Source: Gallaecimonas mangrovi (GTDB taxonomy: Bacteria; Pseudomonadota; Gammaproteobacteria; Enterobacterales; Gallaecimonadaceae). Taken from it: a stretch of 64,000 bases of DNA. The notes beneath the pieces were generated by a model. The model made no database searches. It saw only the letters and a list, made by a program, of their open reading frames with translations, and was not told the DNA's origin. This document shows, one piece after another, positions 35,684 to 44,735 of this stretch (position 1 is its first letter; each line of letters begins with the position of its first letter). The stretch lies in the NCBI RefSeq assembly GCF_003367375.1, contig NZ_CP031416.1:62001-126000 (forward strand), in the 5' to 3' direction. The translations under genes were made by a program, and so were the position numbers.

Positions 35684-37806
35684 CCCCGTTTCACCCGGGA
35701 TACCCGTACCACTTCCGGTACTTTACGGATGTGGCGAATAACGCTGGCCAGATGCACCCGGTTATGGGTGGTGAGCTGCACAAAAATCGAATACAGACGG
35801 CTGTCACGCTCTTCGGTGCTGAGGTTTTGAATGCTGGCGCCGGTGCCGGAAATGGCCGAGGTCAAGGTTGCCAGGGCGCCTTGGTGGTTCAGGATATCTA
35901 CCCGCAGTTCGGTAATAAACTCCCCTTCCACGCCTTGTTCCCACTGCACCGGAATGTAGCGCACCGGGTCTGACTGATAACCGGCGATGTTACGGCAACT
36001 TTCCACATGCACCACCAGCCCTTTACCCGGGCTCATGTGGGCAACAATAGGGTCGCCAGGAATGGGGCGGCAGCACCTAGCAAAGCTCACCAACATGCCT
36101 TCGGCGCCGCGAATAGGCAGCTTGTTGCGGCCAGTGCTGGGCGCCTTTTTGGCACTGTCGTCTTCGCTGCCGTCGTTTTCTTGCAGGCGGCGCGCCACCA
36201 CAATGCTCATGGCATTGCCCAAGCCAATGTTGGCCAGCAGGTCATCAAAGCTGTCGCTGTGGGTACTTTGCAATACCGCTTGCACCTTGTCGCTATCCAA
36301 ATCTTCAATTTTGGTGCCGCCCAAGGCGTGGCTCAGCAAACGCCTGCCCAAAACAATGGCTTCTTCTGATTTGAGCAGTTTGAGGTGCGAACGGATTTTC
36401 GCCCGGGCCCGGCTGGTAACCACAAAGTTGAGCCAAGCTGCATTGGGCCTGGCGCCAGGGCTGGTGATCACTTCCACGGTTTGGCCGTTTTCCAGCGGCA
36501 TGGACAGCGGGTAAGGCTGGCGGTCTACCCGCGCGCCAACACAGCTATGGCCAACGTCGGTGTGCACCGCATAGGCAAAGTCGACCGGTGTGGCACCGGC
36601 CGGCAGTTCGAGAATGCGCCCTTCCGGGGTGAAAACGTAAATTTCATCCGGGAACAGGTCACTTTTAACGTTCTCGATAAATTCGAAGGAGTTACCGGCA
36701 CTTTGCTGCAAGTCCAGCAAGCTTTGCATCCAGCGCCGCGCCCGTACCTGGGCGGTGGTGCCGGAGTTTTCACCGTCTTTCTTATAAAGCCAGTGCGCCG
36801 CCACACCGCGGTCAGCCATCAGATCCATATCTTCAGTGCGGATCTGAATTTCAATGGGCACGCCATGGGGGCCCACTAAGGTGCTGTGCAGGGACTGATA
36901 GCCGTTGGCCTTAGGTATGGCGATGTAATCTTTAAAGCGGCCAGGCTTGGGCTTGTACAGATTGTGCATCGCCCCCAGCACCCGATAACAGGTGTCGAGG
37001 TCTTTAACGATGATGCGAAAAGCGATGATGTCCATCACTTCGTGGAACTGCAGTTCCTTGTTGCGCATCTTGTTATAGAGCGAATAGAGGTGTTTTTCCC
37101 GGCCCTTTACTTCGCCCTTGATATCCAACTCTTCCAAGCGGCCACTCACGGCATCTTGGATGTTGTTAATCAGCTGCTTACGGTTGCCGGTAGCGCGCTT
37201 GACCGACTCTTTTAGTACCCGTTGGCGCATAGGATAGAGCGCTTCAAAACCCAGCTCTTCGAGCTCGTTTTTGATGTTGTGGATACCAAGGCGGTTGGCA
37301 AGCGGTGCGTAAATTTCCAAGGTTTCCCGGGCAATACGGCGCTTTTTGTCGGGGCGAAGGGCACCGAGAGTACGCATATTGTGGGTGCGGTCAGCCAATT
37401 TAATCAGAATGACGCGGATGTCTTGGGTCATGGCCATGATCATCTTGCGAAAGTTCTCGGCTTGCGCTTCTTCCTTGGAATTGAATTTGATTTTGTCGAG
37501 CTTGGAAACCCCTTCCACCAATTCAGCCACGGCGTCGCCAAACTGTTCGGCAATTTGTTCTTTGGTAACAGGGGTGTCTTCGATGGTGTCGTGCATCAAG
37601 GCGGCACACAGGGTCTCGTGGTCGAGCCGCATGTCCGCCAAGATACCGGTCACCGCAACGGGGTGGGTGATGTAGGGCTCGCCAGAGGTACGAGACTGCC
37701 CTTCGTGAGCGTCCCGGGCCAGCACATAGGCCTGCCTGATGAGATCCACCTGCGCCGGGTCCAGATAACTGGTTAGACGCCCTTTCAAGCCCTCAAATAG
37801 ATACAC
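35680..37806 (-). CDS. spoT: Bifunctional (p)ppGpp synthetase/hydrolase SpoT
   Basis: 708 aa (E. coli 702). HD hydrolase domain with HPVAVTGIL, LMHDTIEDTP (about 70-79) and LADRTHNMRTLGAL; synthetase domain with YKPKPGRFKDYIAIPKANGYQSLHS (about 283-307); TGS domain near 390-450 (VYVFTPEGRILELPAGATPVDFAY); C-terminal helical, zinc-finger-like (ARCCRPIPGDPIV) and ACT regions. Hydrolase motif intact, synthetase probably weak as in E. coli SpoT. Start is GTG at the same MYLFE position as in E. coli. Confidence 0.96.
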   Translation of the reverse strand: MYLFEGLKGRLTSYLDPAQVDLIRQAYVLARDAHEGQSRTSGEPYITHPVAVTGILADMRLDHETLCAALMHDTIEDTPVTKEQIAEQFGDAVAELVEGVSKLDKIKFNSKEEAQAENFRKMIMAMTQDIRVILIKLADRTHNMRTLGALRPDKKRRIARETLEIYAPLANRLGIHNIKNELEELGFEALYPMRQRVLKESVKRATGNRKQLINNIQDAVSGRLEELDIKGEVKGREKHLYSLYNKMRNKELQFHEVMDIIAFRIIVKDLDTCYRVLGAMHNLYKPKPGRFKDYIAIPKANGYQSLHSTLVGPHGVPIEIQIRTEDMDLMADRGVAAHWLYKKDGENSGTTAQVRARRWMQSLLDLQQSAGNSFEFIENVKSDLFPDEIYVFTPEGRILELPAGATPVDFAYAVHTDVGHSCVGARVDRQPYPLSMPLENGQTVEVITSPGARPNAAWLNFVVTSRARAKIRSHLKLLKSEEAIVLGRRLLSHALGGTKIEDLDSDKVQAVLQSTHSDSFDDLLANIGLGNAMSIVVARRLQENDGSEDDSAKKAPSTGRNKLPIRGAEGMLVSFARCCRPIPGDPIVAHMSPGKGLVVHVESCRNIAGYQSDPVRYIPVQWEQGVEGEFITELRVDILNHQGALATLTSAISGTGASIQNLSTEERDSRLYSIFVQLTTHNRVHLASVIRHIRKVPEVVRVSRVKRG

Positions 37807-37827
37807 CGCGGCCCCTTGGTATGCGAC

Positions 37828-38106
37828 TTATTCCAGGGAACCGTTAGCGATAGCAGATACGGCAGCCAGTTCAGCAGCTTCCTGCTCTTTTTGCATGCGG
37901 GCGTCTTCCGCGTCAAGCCTAGCAACGTCAATCAGGCCTTCTTCGATTTCGCGAAGGGCAATAACGGTGGCTTTATCGTTCTCAGGATCGACCAAAGTGT
38001 CTTTACCCTGAGTGGCAATTTGGCGGGCGCGACGAGCGGCCAACAGCACCAGGTCAAAACGGTTACCGACTTTATCGACGGCGTCTTCAACGGTTACACG
38101 AGCCAT
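37828..38106 (-). CDS. rpoZ: RNA polymerase omega subunit
   Basis: 92 aa (E. coli 91). Typical start [20 protein letters not shown] and core [27 protein letters not shown]. Helps RNA polymerase assembly and forms part of a ppGpp site, so its link with spoT is meaningful. Between gmk and spoT. Confidence 0.97.
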   Translation of the reverse strand: MARVTVEDAVDKVGNRFDLVLLAARRARQIATQGKDTLVDPENDKATVIALREIEEGLIDVARLDAEDARMQKEQEAAELAAVSAIANGSLE

Positions 38107-38155
38107 AATTTACTCCCATCAGGCAAAACAAGACTTTCGAAGGTAGCCTGCTAGT

Positions 38156-38785
38156 TTACTTAACCGCCAATAAGGCGTCCAGCAGTGCTGCATTGGCTTG
38201 GCGCTGATTTTCCAAGGTTTGACGGGCAGAAAGCACCACAGCGCGCAGCCGGTCTAGGGTGATTTCAAAATCGTCGTTAATCAGCAGGTAGTCGTATTCG
38301 TCAAAATGCGACATCTCGGATACCGCTTCATGCATCCGTTTGGCGATGGTTTCGCTGCTGTCTTGGCCGCGGCCTATCAGGCGTTTTTCAAGCTCTTCGG
38401 TGCTGGGCGGCATAATAAAAATGCCAATCGCCTGCGGCATCATCAGCCGCACCTGGCGGGCGCCTTGCCAGTCGATATCCAAAAAAACGTCGATGCCGTT
38501 TTCCAGCTGCTCTTCCACTGCCAGCCTGGAGGTGCCGTAGAAGTTATCGAACACTTCCGCCCATTCGAAAAAGGCACCTTGTTCGATGAGATCTTTAAAA
38601 TCGTCAACCGTTACAAAGTGATAATGCACGCCGTGCTGTTCGCCAGGGCGCTTGTTGCGGGTGGTGTGGGAAATGGAAACCGCCATCGATTTATCCACGC
38701 TGTGGCGCTCCAAAAGCGCTTTAATCAGGCTGGATTTACCGGCGCCGCTAGGGGCTGACACTATAAAAAGGTTACCGCGTCGCAT
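38156..38785 (-). CDS. gmk: Guanylate kinase
   Basis: 209 aa. GMP + ATP to GDP + ADP. P-loop [15 protein letters not shown] (about 10-24), GMP-binding [20 protein letters not shown] (39-58), [10 protein letters not shown] (about 100) and the lid [14 protein letters not shown]. First gene of the rpoZ-spoT operon. Confidence 0.97.
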   Translation of the reverse strand: MRRGNLFIVSAPSGAGKSSLIKALLERHSVDKSMAVSISHTTRNKRPGEQHGVHYHFVTVDDFKDLIEQGAFFEWAEVFDNFYGTSRLAVEEQLENGIDVFLDIDWQGARQVRLMMPQAIGIFIMPPSTEELEKRLIGRGQDSSETIAKRMHEAVSEMSHFDEYDYLLINDDFEITLDRLRAVVLSARQTLENQRQANAALLDALLAVK

Positions 38786-38834
38786 AACAAGAGTATCTGT
38801 TGTAAAAAAGGGATTTTATCAGCTTATGCCAGTA

Positions 38835-39527
38835 TTAGGCAGCCAGGGTCCTGGCAAGCTCCATGGCAGCGCCAACCAAGGTCATTGCCAGGTAAAATTT
38901 CAGCATTAACCGGCGCACGTTTGTGGCCTGTGAGTGCGACCCCAAAATCAGGTAAGACAGGCCATAAATGGTTAGCGCCAACAGCAGGCTTAGGGCAAAA
39001 GCCAGCCAGTAAACGGGGCTAAAAGCCGGTAGCAATGCCAGCATAAAAAGCGGCAGTACCTGCATTTCATAAAAGCCCTTTTGGTTCTTTTCGTCTTTTG
39101 CCAGCCGCGATTTCACGCCAAAATTCACCGCTGCCGCAACGGCAATAAGATACAGTGCCAGCTCCATTGCTGACCAGTTTTCACCCAGCAGCTTGATGGG
39201 CTCAAGGCCCAGCAACCAGCCGCTGGCGCGCTGAATAACATGCAGCAAGATGCTGATAAAGAGAATACCGAGCAGTATCACTATCATGCCCACGGCTGCG
39301 CCGTGGCCACCGCGGCGCTTCTCCAGCGCGCTCTCTACCACCACCATCAGTAGCGCCGTGGCAAAGCTGGCAATAAAGGCATGCCAATAGTGGCTGGCAA
39401 AAAGCGGTACTATCGCCAGCAGCGCCATGAGGTAATTAAGGGCTGAGCCGCCCTGTTTTCGCAGCAGCAAATAGCCGATAAAAATGGCCACGTAAATGGC
39501 TAAAAAAAACCAGAACAGACTTGCCAT
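38835..39527 (-). CDS. Polytopic inner membrane protein of unknown family
   Basis: 230 aa with about seven hydrophobic segments (near residues 4-22, 30-50, 52-66, 78-100, 118-138, 157-190, 208-225). No charged signature or known motif recognised. Located between queH and gmk in the same direction. Function unknown. Confidence 0.75.
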   Translation of the reverse strand: MASLFWFFLAIYVAIFIGYLLLRKQGGSALNYLMALLAIVPLFASHYWHAFIASFATALLMVVVESALEKRRGGHGAAVGMIVILLGILFISILLHVIQRASGWLLGLEPIKLLGENWSAMELALYLIAVAAAVNFGVKSRLAKDEKNQKGFYEMQVLPLFMLALLPAFSPVYWLAFALSLLLALTIYGLSYLILGSHSQATNVRRLMLKFYLAMTLVGAAMELARTLAA

Positions 39528-39547
39528 AACCTTAATCCTGCCCGCTG

Positions 39548-40198
39548 TTATTCGTCGCCGTAATACTTCACGCCCAGCTTGATAATATCGCGCCCTTGGG
39601 CTTTGCGGTGCTGGTTGGTGTCGCGTAATGAATACACACAGCCGCAGTACTCTTGCTGATAGAAATGCTCGCGTTTACTTATTTCGACCATCCGGGCAGC
39701 GCCGCCGCCTTTGCGCCAGTTGTAGTCCCAGTACACCATGCCGTCGTAGGGTGCGGCAGCGCGGTGGCCGCAGCCATTAATTTGCTCCATGTTCTTCCAG
39801 CGTGAGATACCAAGGGAGCTGGAGATGACATTAAATCCGTGTTCATGGGCATAAAGGGCGGTGCGTTCAAAGCGCATATCAAAGCACATGGTGCAGCGCT
39901 CGCCCCGCTCTGGCTCCCACTCCATACCTTTGGCACGCTCAAACCAGTTGTCGGTGTCGTAGTCGGCATCGACAAAAGGCACCTTGTGCTGCTCGGCAAA
40001 ACGAATATTTTCTTCTTTACGCAGCAAGTACTCACGGGCCGGATGAATGTTGGGGTTGTAGAAGAAAATGGTGTAATCGATGCCGCTGGCGTGAAGGGCT
40101 TCCATTACCTCCCCAGAACATGGCGCGCAGCACGAATGCAGCAGTAATTTGCGTTCACCATTGGGTAGTGCCAGCTGGGGCCTTTTGAGTTCAGACAT
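39548..40198 (-). CDS. queH: Epoxyqueuosine reductase QueH
   Basis: 216 aa. Last step of queuosine synthesis in tRNA, the QueG alternative that uses adjacent cysteines, an iron-sulfur cluster and another metal. Seen: [15 protein letters not shown] (residues 20-34), [13 protein letters not shown] (about 101), and [11 protein letters not shown] near 188; all cysteine pairs present. ATG 40198 has GAGGA upstream; an in-frame start at 40234 is less likely. Followed upstream by the efflux operon terminator. Confidence 0.94.
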   Translation of the reverse strand: MSELKRPQLALPNGERKLLLHSCCAPCSGEVMEALHASGIDYTIFFYNPNIHPAREYLLRKEENIRFAEQHKVPFVDADYDTDNWFERAKGMEWEPERGERCTMCFDMRFERTALYAHEHGFNVISSSLGISRWKNMEQINGCGHRAAAPYDGMVYWDYNWRKGGGAARMVEISKREHFYQQEYCGCVYSLRDTNQHRKAQGRDIIKLGVKYYGDE

Positions 40199-40264
40199 CG
40201 TCCTCGCCTGTATTTCGCTTAACCATAACGCCAAAGTCTAAGAGCCAAGCAACTGATAGCCAAC

Positions 40265-40291
40265 AAAAAAGGGTCCGAAGACCCTTTTTTC
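40265..40291. terminator. Terminator of the efflux operon
   Basis: AAAAAGGGTC/GACCCTTTTT stem with loop CGAA; A and T runs on both sides. On the minus strand it ends the EmrB-like gene three bases after its stop. Confidence 0.85.
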
Positions 40292-40293
40292 TG

Positions 40294-41844
40294 TCAGTGT
40301 CCACCGCCACCACCGGCCCCAAAGGGCGGCTTGGCAAACCAAATGATCACGGTAATGGCCAGGAAAATGATGCCAAACATCCAGAAAATGTCGTTAAGAG
40401 CCAGAGTTTGCGCCTGCAGGTTAACCATATGGTTTACGTAGGCATCGGCTGACTGACTGGGCATACCGCTTTGCTCAATGGTATTGAGATAGGCTTCGGT
40501 GTTGGGGTCACCTTCCTGAACATGCCGTACTAGGGTGGCATGGTGGAAGATGGTTCTGTGGTCATAAAGGGTGGTACTGACCGCCGTGGAAACCGAGCCT
40601 GCCAGGGTTCGAAAGAAGTTCGACATGCCCGACGCCGATGCCAGTTTTTCGGGTGGTAGGCCAGACAAAATGATCTGGTTAACCGGCACAAAGAACATGG
40701 CAATACCAAAACCTTGTACCAAACGCGGCAAGGCCACGTGGTCAAAGCTCATGGTGGTGGAGGCGGTTGCCATCCAGAACATGGAGATGGCAAAAATGGC
40801 AAAGCCGAGGGTGTTGAGCACCCGCAAGTCAAACTTGTGCTGGTTGGCACCGATTATCGGCGACATAAAAATGGCCGCCAGCCCCACCGGCGCTACTGCA
40901 AAACCGGCCCAGGTGGCGGTGTAGCCCATGGTGGTTTGCAGCCAGGTAGGCAGTACCACGGTGCCGCCGAAAAAGGCGAACATCCCGGCTGACAAACACA
41001 CCACGCCAGCTAAAAAGTTGCGCCGGCCCAACAGCTTTAGGTCGATAACCGGGTTTTTGTGCATCAGCTCCCAAGCGATAAGGAAGGTGATACACACCAC
41101 CGCGATGACCGCCAGGGTGGTGATGAGGTTAGACGAGAACCAGTCTTTGTCGTTACCGTTATCCAGCATGAACTGCAACGAGCCCACACCCACGGTTAGC
41201 AGCACCAAACCGATGGCATCAATTGGGGAATGTTCGGTTTTGGTTTCGCGTTTTCGCAGCAGGCTCATGGTGACCACCAGCGCGAAGATCCCCACCGGAA
41301 TATTGATGAAGAAGATCCACGGCCAGGAGAAGTTGTCGGTTATCCAGCCCCCCAATATCGGGCCAAATACCGGCGCTATTACCACCATCATGACCCACAG
41401 TGCCAAGGCAATAGGCCTTCGCTCCGGCGGGTAGTTGTTCATTAGCAGCGTTTGCGACAGCGGCACCATCGGCCCCGATACCGCCCCTTGCAGCAGCCTG
41501 AAGAAGATCAGCATATCCATGCTGGTCGACAAGCCACACATAAAGGAAAACAGCACAAACAGCCCAACCGAGAAGGCAAAGGTACGCACTTCGCCGAAGC
41601 GGCGTGCTATCCAGCCGGTTAACGGCTGCATAATGGCGCTGGCCAGCGAATAAGCGCTGATGGCCATGGTACCTTCCGAGGCGCTCACCCCAACGTTACC
41701 GGCAATGGTGTGCACCGATACGTTAACGATGGAGATGTCCAGCACCTCCATAAAGGTGGCCAGCGCCACCCCGGCGGTTAGGGCAATCAGCGACGGGCCG
41801 TGCAGTGGCTCGCCGCTTTGCTCTCGGTTAAAGAAGTTAGTCAT
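40294..41844 (-). CDS. EmrB-like MFS drug efflux transporter (DHA2, 14 helices)
   Basis: 516 aa. Motif LDISIVNVSVHTIAG in TM1, motif A region GWIARRFGEVR, motif C in TM5 (APVFGPILGGWITD) and 14 predicted helices; ends in a Gly-rich tail with His. Proton-driven export of hydrophobic drugs with the adaptor EmrA. Its ATG overlaps the emrA-like stop by eight bases, so expression is coupled. Drug range unknown. Confidence 0.94.
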   Translation of the reverse strand: MTNFFNREQSGEPLHGPSLIALTAGVALATFMEVLDISIVNVSVHTIAGNVGVSASEGTMAISAYSLASAIMQPLTGWIARRFGEVRTFAFSVGLFVLFSFMCGLSTSMDMLIFFRLLQGAVSGPMVPLSQTLLMNNYPPERRPIALALWVMMVVIAPVFGPILGGWITDNFSWPWIFFINIPVGIFALVVTMSLLRKRETKTEHSPIDAIGLVLLTVGVGSLQFMLDNGNDKDWFSSNLITTLAVIAVVCITFLIAWELMHKNPVIDLKLLGRRNFLAGVVCLSAGMFAFFGGTVVLPTWLQTTMGYTATWAGFAVAPVGLAAIFMSPIIGANQHKFDLRVLNTLGFAIFAISMFWMATASTTMSFDHVALPRLVQGFGIAMFFVPVNQIILSGLPPEKLASASGMSNFFRTLAGSVSTAVSTTLYDHRTIFHHATLVRHVQEGDPNTEAYLNTIEQSGMPSQSADAYVNHMVNLQAQTLALNDIFWMFGIIFLAITVIIWFAKPPFGAGGGGGH

Positions 41845-43021
41845 TGGCCACCAGGTTGGCGTTAATCACGCTTTGGGCGTCGGCATCGGCTGCTGCTAGC
41901 TGGCCTTGATAGATGTCTGTACCCATGACCATCTGATCCACCGCCTTGGTGGCAAGTGCCGCGCCAGAGCGGTCGTGTGTATCAACGGTTACGGTGGTTG
42001 AAAGGCCTAACTGCAACGGCTTTTTATCGAGATCGGCTTGGTCAATGGCAATACGCACCGGCAGGCGCTGAATTACTTTGATCCAGTTACCGGTCGCGTT
42101 TTCTGCCGGCAGCAGCGAGAACACGCTACCGGTACCGGCTGCCAAACCCTGCACCTTACCGTGATAGGTCATATCGCTGTGGGCATCGACTTCAATGGTT
42201 ACCGGCTGGCCAACCCGCAGGTGGGCTATCTGGGTTTCCTTGAAGTTGGCATCAATCCAGGTGTGATGCAGCGGCACCACGGTCAGCAGGGTTTGCCCGG
42301 CTTGAATGTGCTGGCCAACTTGCACGTTGCGCTTGGCCACGTAGCCGTCGGCGGGGGCCAAAATCACGTGGCGTTTGTTGTCTATCCAGGCGCTCACGTA
42401 GCTGGCTTTGGCCTGCTCTACGCTGGGAAATTGCTTCACAGTCATGCCGTCTACGGCGACGTGGGCAGCGCGGGCACTGGCCTTGGCTTGCTCGTACGCC
42501 GCTTTGGCCGCTTCCATTTGCCGGCGGGCAGAATCGACGTCTTCTTTGGCGGCGGCGCGCTGCGCTAACAGCGGTTCGCGGCGTTGGTAGTCGGCTAAAG
42601 CGCGGTCGTAACTGGCTTTGTTTTGCACCACTGCCGCGTCGGCTTCGTTAGCTTGGGCAATGCTGGCTTGGGCTTGGCGCACCGCTTCGCCCAATTTGGC
42701 TTTGGCTTGGGCCAATTGCACCTGGGTGTCAACCGGGTCCAGTTTTACCAGCAGCTGGCCTTTTTTCACCAGGTCGGTGTTGTCGGCATAAACGGCGGTT
42801 ACGGTACCGTTACTGCGGCTGGAAATGCTAATTTGGTCACCATTGACATAGGCATCTTCGGTTTCGGCTTCATAGGCCAAAACCAGCCGGTCATAGGCGT
42901 ACCAGCCTGCCCCTAGCAGCACAAAAATAATCGCAATAGTGCCCAGTACCTTGCGGCGCTTGCTGTTATTGGCCTTTTCTTCCTGCGGCTGCTGTTGTTC
43001 GGTGTTTTGCTGCTCTGTCAT
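41837..43021 (-). CDS. EmrA-like HlyD-family membrane fusion protein
   Basis: 394 aa. One N-terminal membrane helix (about 25-45), half-lipoyl segments ISSRSNGTVTAVYADNTDLVKKGQLLVKLD and APADGYVAKRNVQVGQHIQAGQ around a coiled-coil hairpin (80-210), then beta-barrel with VEVDAHSDMTYHGKVQGLAAGTGSVFSLLPAENATGNWIKVIQRLPVRI-type EmrA signature. Connects the MFS pump with the outer membrane channel. ATGA overlap with the upstream gene. Confidence 0.93.
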   Translation of the reverse strand: MTEQQNTEQQQPQEEKANNSKRRKVLGTIAIIFVLLGAGWYAYDRLVLAYEAETEDAYVNGDQISISSRSNGTVTAVYADNTDLVKKGQLLVKLDPVDTQVQLAQAKAKLGEAVRQAQASIAQANEADAAVVQNKASYDRALADYQRREPLLAQRAAAKEDVDSARRQMEAAKAAYEQAKASARAAHVAVDGMTVKQFPSVEQAKASYVSAWIDNKRHVILAPADGYVAKRNVQVGQHIQAGQTLLTVVPLHHTWIDANFKETQIAHLRVGQPVTIEVDAHSDMTYHGKVQGLAAGTGSVFSLLPAENATGNWIKVIQRLPVRIAIDQADLDKKPLQLGLSTTVTVDTHDRSGAALATKAVDQMVMGTDIYQGQLAAADADAQSVINANLVAND

Positions 43022-44499
43022 TTCACGTCCTCAGAGGCAGAAGTTTTGGTGGTGGTGTAGGCGTCTGGCGCGGGGCCTTGATAGCCGCCACCCAATTGGT
43101 GAATAAGCTGCAACTGGGCGCCAAGGCGCTGGGCTTGCAGTTGAATACGGCTGTCGCTTTCGTTGTTAAGGCTGAGTTCGGCAGACAGGGCTTGGCGAGG
43201 GTCATCAACCCCTTTTTCTACCCGAGCCTTAGCGCGGATAAGCTGGGAGTCGGCCGCTTGCCATTGTTTATTAAGCTCTTTTGAAGCGTTGGCTAACTGC
43301 TCGATAGTCAGCACGGCTTGCGCCACGTCACCCGCCGCTTCAACCACGGTTTGGTTGTAACTGGCAATGGCGGTGTTGCGTTTGGCATCGCTTGATGCCA
43401 ACCCGGCATCAAGGCGGCCGCCGTTGTAGAGGGGCAAGCTAATGGCTGGGCCAACGTTACCCACAGCACCGGTTACATCGGTGCTAGAACCAAGGGCCGG
43501 GAAGACTTTGAGCAAAGCGCCAATGCCGGAAAGGCTAACATCGGGGTAGAAATAGGCCCGGGCTTCGTTAATGCCTTGGTTGGCGGCTTCAACCTGCCAA
43601 CGTGCCGCCACGATGTCGGGGCGGCGGGCAATAAGGCCCAGCTTGGCATTTTGCGGCACTGAACCGGCTGGCTTCGGCAACGCTTTGGCTGTTAACGGGC
43701 CCAGCTCTTCTTCGCTAACCCCCATTAAGGCGGCAATTTGCGCGTGATAAATGCGCTGCTGGCCTTCGAGCATGGCTTGCTGTTGGCGAATTTGTGCCAG
43801 TTGCGCCCTGGCTTTATCAAGACTGCTGTCTTCTTCAACGCCGGCATTAATGCGCACTTTGACTACCCGCAAGTATTCACGGGCTACAGCAGCACTGTTT
43901 TTAAGAACGTTCAGCCGGGCAGCTTCGGTTTGCCAATTAAAATAAAGGCTCGCCAAGTTGTATTGCAAAGAGGCAAGGGCCGCGGCTTGGCTGGCCTTTT
44001 GGGCATGGGCGGTATCGATGGCTTGCATCAATATCGCTTCTTTTTTGCCCCACAGGTCCAGGTCCCAGCTGAAGTTAAGCATGCCAACGCCGGCCAGCAC
44101 GTTGCTGGTGTCGCTGGTATCGGTGCCGTCAGTGTCGATATCGTAGTGGCTTACCCCGGCGCCCAGGTTACCCGAGGCCTTTAGCTCCGGGTTTTTATCC
44201 GCCCTTTTGTAGCCGGCTTCGGCCATGGCTTGCTGATACCGCGCCAGCGCCGTTTGCAGGCTGGGCGCATCAGAGATGGCGCGGGCCATTAGGCTGTTGA
44301 GCTGGGGGTCGTTAAAGGTGTGCCACCAATCGGCAGCGGGCCAGCCCGGCGCGTTGGTGGGTAACCCTGCCAGAGGCGCTTCGTTTCGAAGTTGAAACTC
44401 GGGTTTTTTACGGGCCGGTGCTGAGCAACCAGCCAGTAATACCAGTGTTAGCCCTAGCCAGGCGGCCCGTTGGAGGCGTGTTCCTGAAACCTTCTGCAT
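43018..44499 (-). CDS. Outer membrane efflux lipoprotein, NodT/OprM type
   Basis: 493 aa. Signal peptide with lipobox VLLAGC (lipid Cys near residue 25), two outer-membrane-efflux repeats: first with WWHTFNDPQLNSLMARAISDAPSLQTALARYQQA, second with RRPDIVAARWQVEAANQGINEARAYFYPDVSL. Trimeric channel of the tripartite pump. First gene of the three-gene operon, so the whole pump is encoded here. A regulator gene is not adjacent. Confidence 0.93.
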   Translation of the reverse strand: MQKVSGTRLQRAAWLGLTLVLLAGCSAPARKKPEFQLRNEAPLAGLPTNAPGWPAADWWHTFNDPQLNSLMARAISDAPSLQTALARYQQAMAEAGYKRADKNPELKASGNLGAGVSHYDIDTDGTDTSDTSNVLAGVGMLNFSWDLDLWGKKEAILMQAIDTAHAQKASQAAALASLQYNLASLYFNWQTEAARLNVLKNSAAVAREYLRVVKVRINAGVEEDSSLDKARAQLAQIRQQQAMLEGQQRIYHAQIAALMGVSEEELGPLTAKALPKPAGSVPQNAKLGLIARRPDIVAARWQVEAANQGINEARAYFYPDVSLSGIGALLKVFPALGSSTDVTGAVGNVGPAISLPLYNGGRLDAGLASSDAKRNTAIASYNQTVVEAAGDVAQAVLTIEQLANASKELNKQWQAADSQLIRAKARVEKGVDDPRQALSAELSLNNESDSRIQLQAQRLGAQLQLIHQLGGGYQGPAPDAYTTTKTSASEDVK

Positions 44500-44585
44500 T
44501 TAAAGTGCACCGTTTAAGACGGAAAAATCAGCCAGAACATTGAATTACTTTAGGAAAGTTATACATAGCTTGGCCAAGAAACCAC

Positions 44586-44621
44586 ACAAGCCTGGTTGAC
44601 GTTGACGCCAACCAGGCTTGT
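44586..44621. terminator. Long perfect hairpin between pump operon and POT gene
   Basis: 13-base perfect stem ACAAGCCTGGTTG/CAACCAGGCTTGT with a 10-base loop; no clear T tract on either strand. It lies about 115 bases after the POT stop and 87 bases upstream of the pump start, so it can be a factor-dependent terminator or an operator. Confidence 0.5.
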
Positions 44622-44735
44622 TAATTTGTTAACGCAAAAAAACGCTGTTCGCACAGACTACCGGAGCCTAAAAAAGATGCAACTGGACACTGCGTTACGG
44701 GATTGATCCAATTGCTGGCTAAAGTTTAGGCGTCG

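Noticed and set aside
36007-37776. Long plus-strand open frames opposite spoT
   Set aside because: They are antisense shadows of a well conserved gene.
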